Made by a program: the position numbers and the translations under genes. From Acidobacteriota bacterium (GTDB lineage: Bacteria > Acidobacteriota > Blastocatellia > Pyrinomonadales > Pyrinomonadaceae), in assembly GCA_029777145.1 (NCBI GenBank), contig JAKOSS010000486.1, positions 1-6,864 on the forward strand: a stretch of DNA of 6,864 bases. Reading direction: 5' to 3'. Shown one piece after another: positions 6,152-6,864 of this stretch. Numbering within the stretch: position 1 is the first letter of the stretch; every line of letters starts with the position of its first letter. The notes beneath the pieces were generated by a model. That model was not told where the DNA came from, searched no databases, and saw nothing but the letters and a program-made list of their open reading frames with translations.

Positions 6152-6187
6152 AAAAAAGCCGCGTCCCGAAAGGCGCGGCTTTCTTAT
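6152..6187 (-). terminator. Rho-independent terminator for nrdJ, probably bidirectional
   Basis: A 9-bp stem (6155-6163 with 6174-6182) encloses a ten-base loop. On the - strand it is followed by a run of T (complement of 6152-6157) and begins about 20 bases after the nrdJ stop codon. On the + strand it is followed by TTTCTTATT, so it could also stop any transcript from the polyferredoxin-TPR gene that has read through the repeat region. No other terminator was seen after that gene. Confidence 0.88.
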
Positions 6188-6203
6188 TGCGATCAAGATC
6201 GGA

Positions 6204-6864
6204 TCATTTGCACTTTGAATAACCGCAGTCGCGGCAGAAATCGCAACCCGAAGCATGCTCAAGTTGGCCACGGCATTCGGGACATTCACCGATCAGATTT
6301 CCCATCTTATGTTCGGCAAACGCTTCGACTTCCGCAGACTTCGTTTGCATCTTGCTGAGCTGCCGTTCCGATGCCGGGAGGTTCTTGATCCGGCGGTCGA
6401 TCAGAAGCAGGCATTCGGCAATCGCCTGTTCCGGCGACGTCAGCAGGCGTTCATTGAACCAAACCGCGTGCGTTCCGGTCACCTTGTTAAGGCTGCGCGC
6501 GACTTCCTTGACTTCGAATCCGCCACGGAGCATCTTCGACGCGAGCAAACCGACACCTTCCGAGATCGGCCCCGTCGCGAAGACCTCGAGCACGCGCTCG
6601 CCGTTGTGATTGACCGTGACGTAGAGATTTACACCGTCGAACGGAATGCGCCACGTTGATCCGCTGAGTTCGCGCGGACGCTCGATATGCGCCGCATCCG
6701 GGATTCGTTCGACGACCACGAATTCGTGATTCTGCCCGACCGAATCCTCCGCTGCTTCTTCGGTCTGTTTCTTTTCTTCCGCCTTCATCGACGTCAGAAC
6801 CTGACCTTCGCGGCTGCCGTCGCGATAGTAGCTGACGGCCTTGCAGCCCAGATCCTTTGCCATC
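6204..6864 (-). CDS. nrdJ: Adenosylcobalamin-dependent (class II) ribonucleotide reductase, C-terminal part; 5' end outside window
   Basis: The frame runs from the right edge to TGA 6204-6206 and gives 219 residues. The Met at 6861-6863 is internal, because the sequence begins in the last part of the catalytic barrel: [19 protein letters not shown] (5-23) is typical of the end of that domain. A charged linker follows (about 24-48). Residues about 60-160 match the TSCPD domain found at the end of B12-dependent reductases ([40 protein letters not shown]). The tail is a zinc-ribbon-like cysteine cluster: C194-x2-C197, C207-x2-C210-x2-C213 and a terminal GYSKCK with C218. Full-length members reduce ribonucleotides to deoxyribonucleotides in the cytoplasm using coenzyme B12, without oxygen. 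The C-terminal cysteines are thought to pass reducing equivalents to the active site. The linker and cysteine tail fit the long form with a zinc ribbon. The gene is convergent with the polyferredoxin-TPR gene across the repeat region. Confidence 0.93.
   Translation of the reverse strand, partial: MAKDLGCKAVSYYRDGSREGQVLTSMKAEEKKQTEEAAEDSVGQNHEFVVVERIPDAAHIERPRELSGSTWRIPFDGVNLYVTVNHNGERVLEVFATGPISEGVGLLASKMLRGGFEVKEVARSLNKVTGTHAVWFNERLLTSPEQAIAECLLLIDRRIKNLPASERQLSKMQTKSAEVEAFAEHKMGNLIGECPECRGQLEHASGCDFCRDCGYSKCK

Noticed and set aside
5882..6289. Open frame on the - strand across the repeats into nrdJ
   Set aside because: It overlaps the clear nrdJ frame and the terminator, and is mostly repeat-derived.

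Overview
The window looks like chromosomal DNA of an Acidobacteriota-type bacterium. The closest flavour is Blastocatellia/Pyrinomonadaceae, but this is an inference from gene style, not from a marker gene. The hints are moderately high GC, a secreted FG-GAP/VCBS repeat protein, a large secreted protein ending in a carboxypeptidase-regulatory-like domain, a polyferredoxin-TPR fusion, a class II (B12-dependent) ribonucleotide reductase, and long low-complexity intergenic tracts built on GAATC/GATTC.

Layout, left to right. (1) Bases 2-280, + strand: the last 92 codons of an FG-GAP/VCBS repeat protein, ended by a strong hairpin at 304-331. (2) Bases 337-548: non-coding spacer. (3) Bases 549-1352, - strand: a complete CbbQ/NirQ/NorQ-family MoxR-type AAA+ ATPase, with no VWA-domain partner in the window. 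(4) Bases 1428-1454: a UUCG-capped terminator on the - strand. (5) Bases 1480-3570, - strand: a ~696-residue secreted protein of unknown function with a Cys/His-rich centre and a C-terminal beta-sandwich domain. (6) Bases 3571-3725: a compact divergent promoter region. (7) Bases 3726-5627, + strand: a 633-residue membrane protein fusing a NapH/NosR-like polyferredoxin to a TPR domain. (8) Bases 5628-6151: a non-coding repeat region holding an 8-bp tandem array, a switch of motif orientation, and a 28-bp tandem array with the same octamer inverted. (9) Bases 6152-6187: a bidirectional terminator. (10) Bases 6204-6864, - strand: the C-terminal part of class II ribonucleotide reductase NrdJ, running off the right edge.

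How the parts may work together. The polyferredoxin-TPR gene and the secreted Cys/His protein are transcribed divergently from the same ~155 bp. The predicted topology (seven membrane segments, iron-sulfur sites inside, TPR outside) puts the TPR domain in the periplasm, where it could meet an exported partner. That pairing is the most interesting functional hypothesis here, but nothing in the sequence proves it. The AAA+ ATPase resembles activators of metalloenzymes (Rubisco, NO reductase), but no target enzyme is present, so the window should not be called a denitrification cluster. The most striking DNA structure is the repeat region at 5628-6151.
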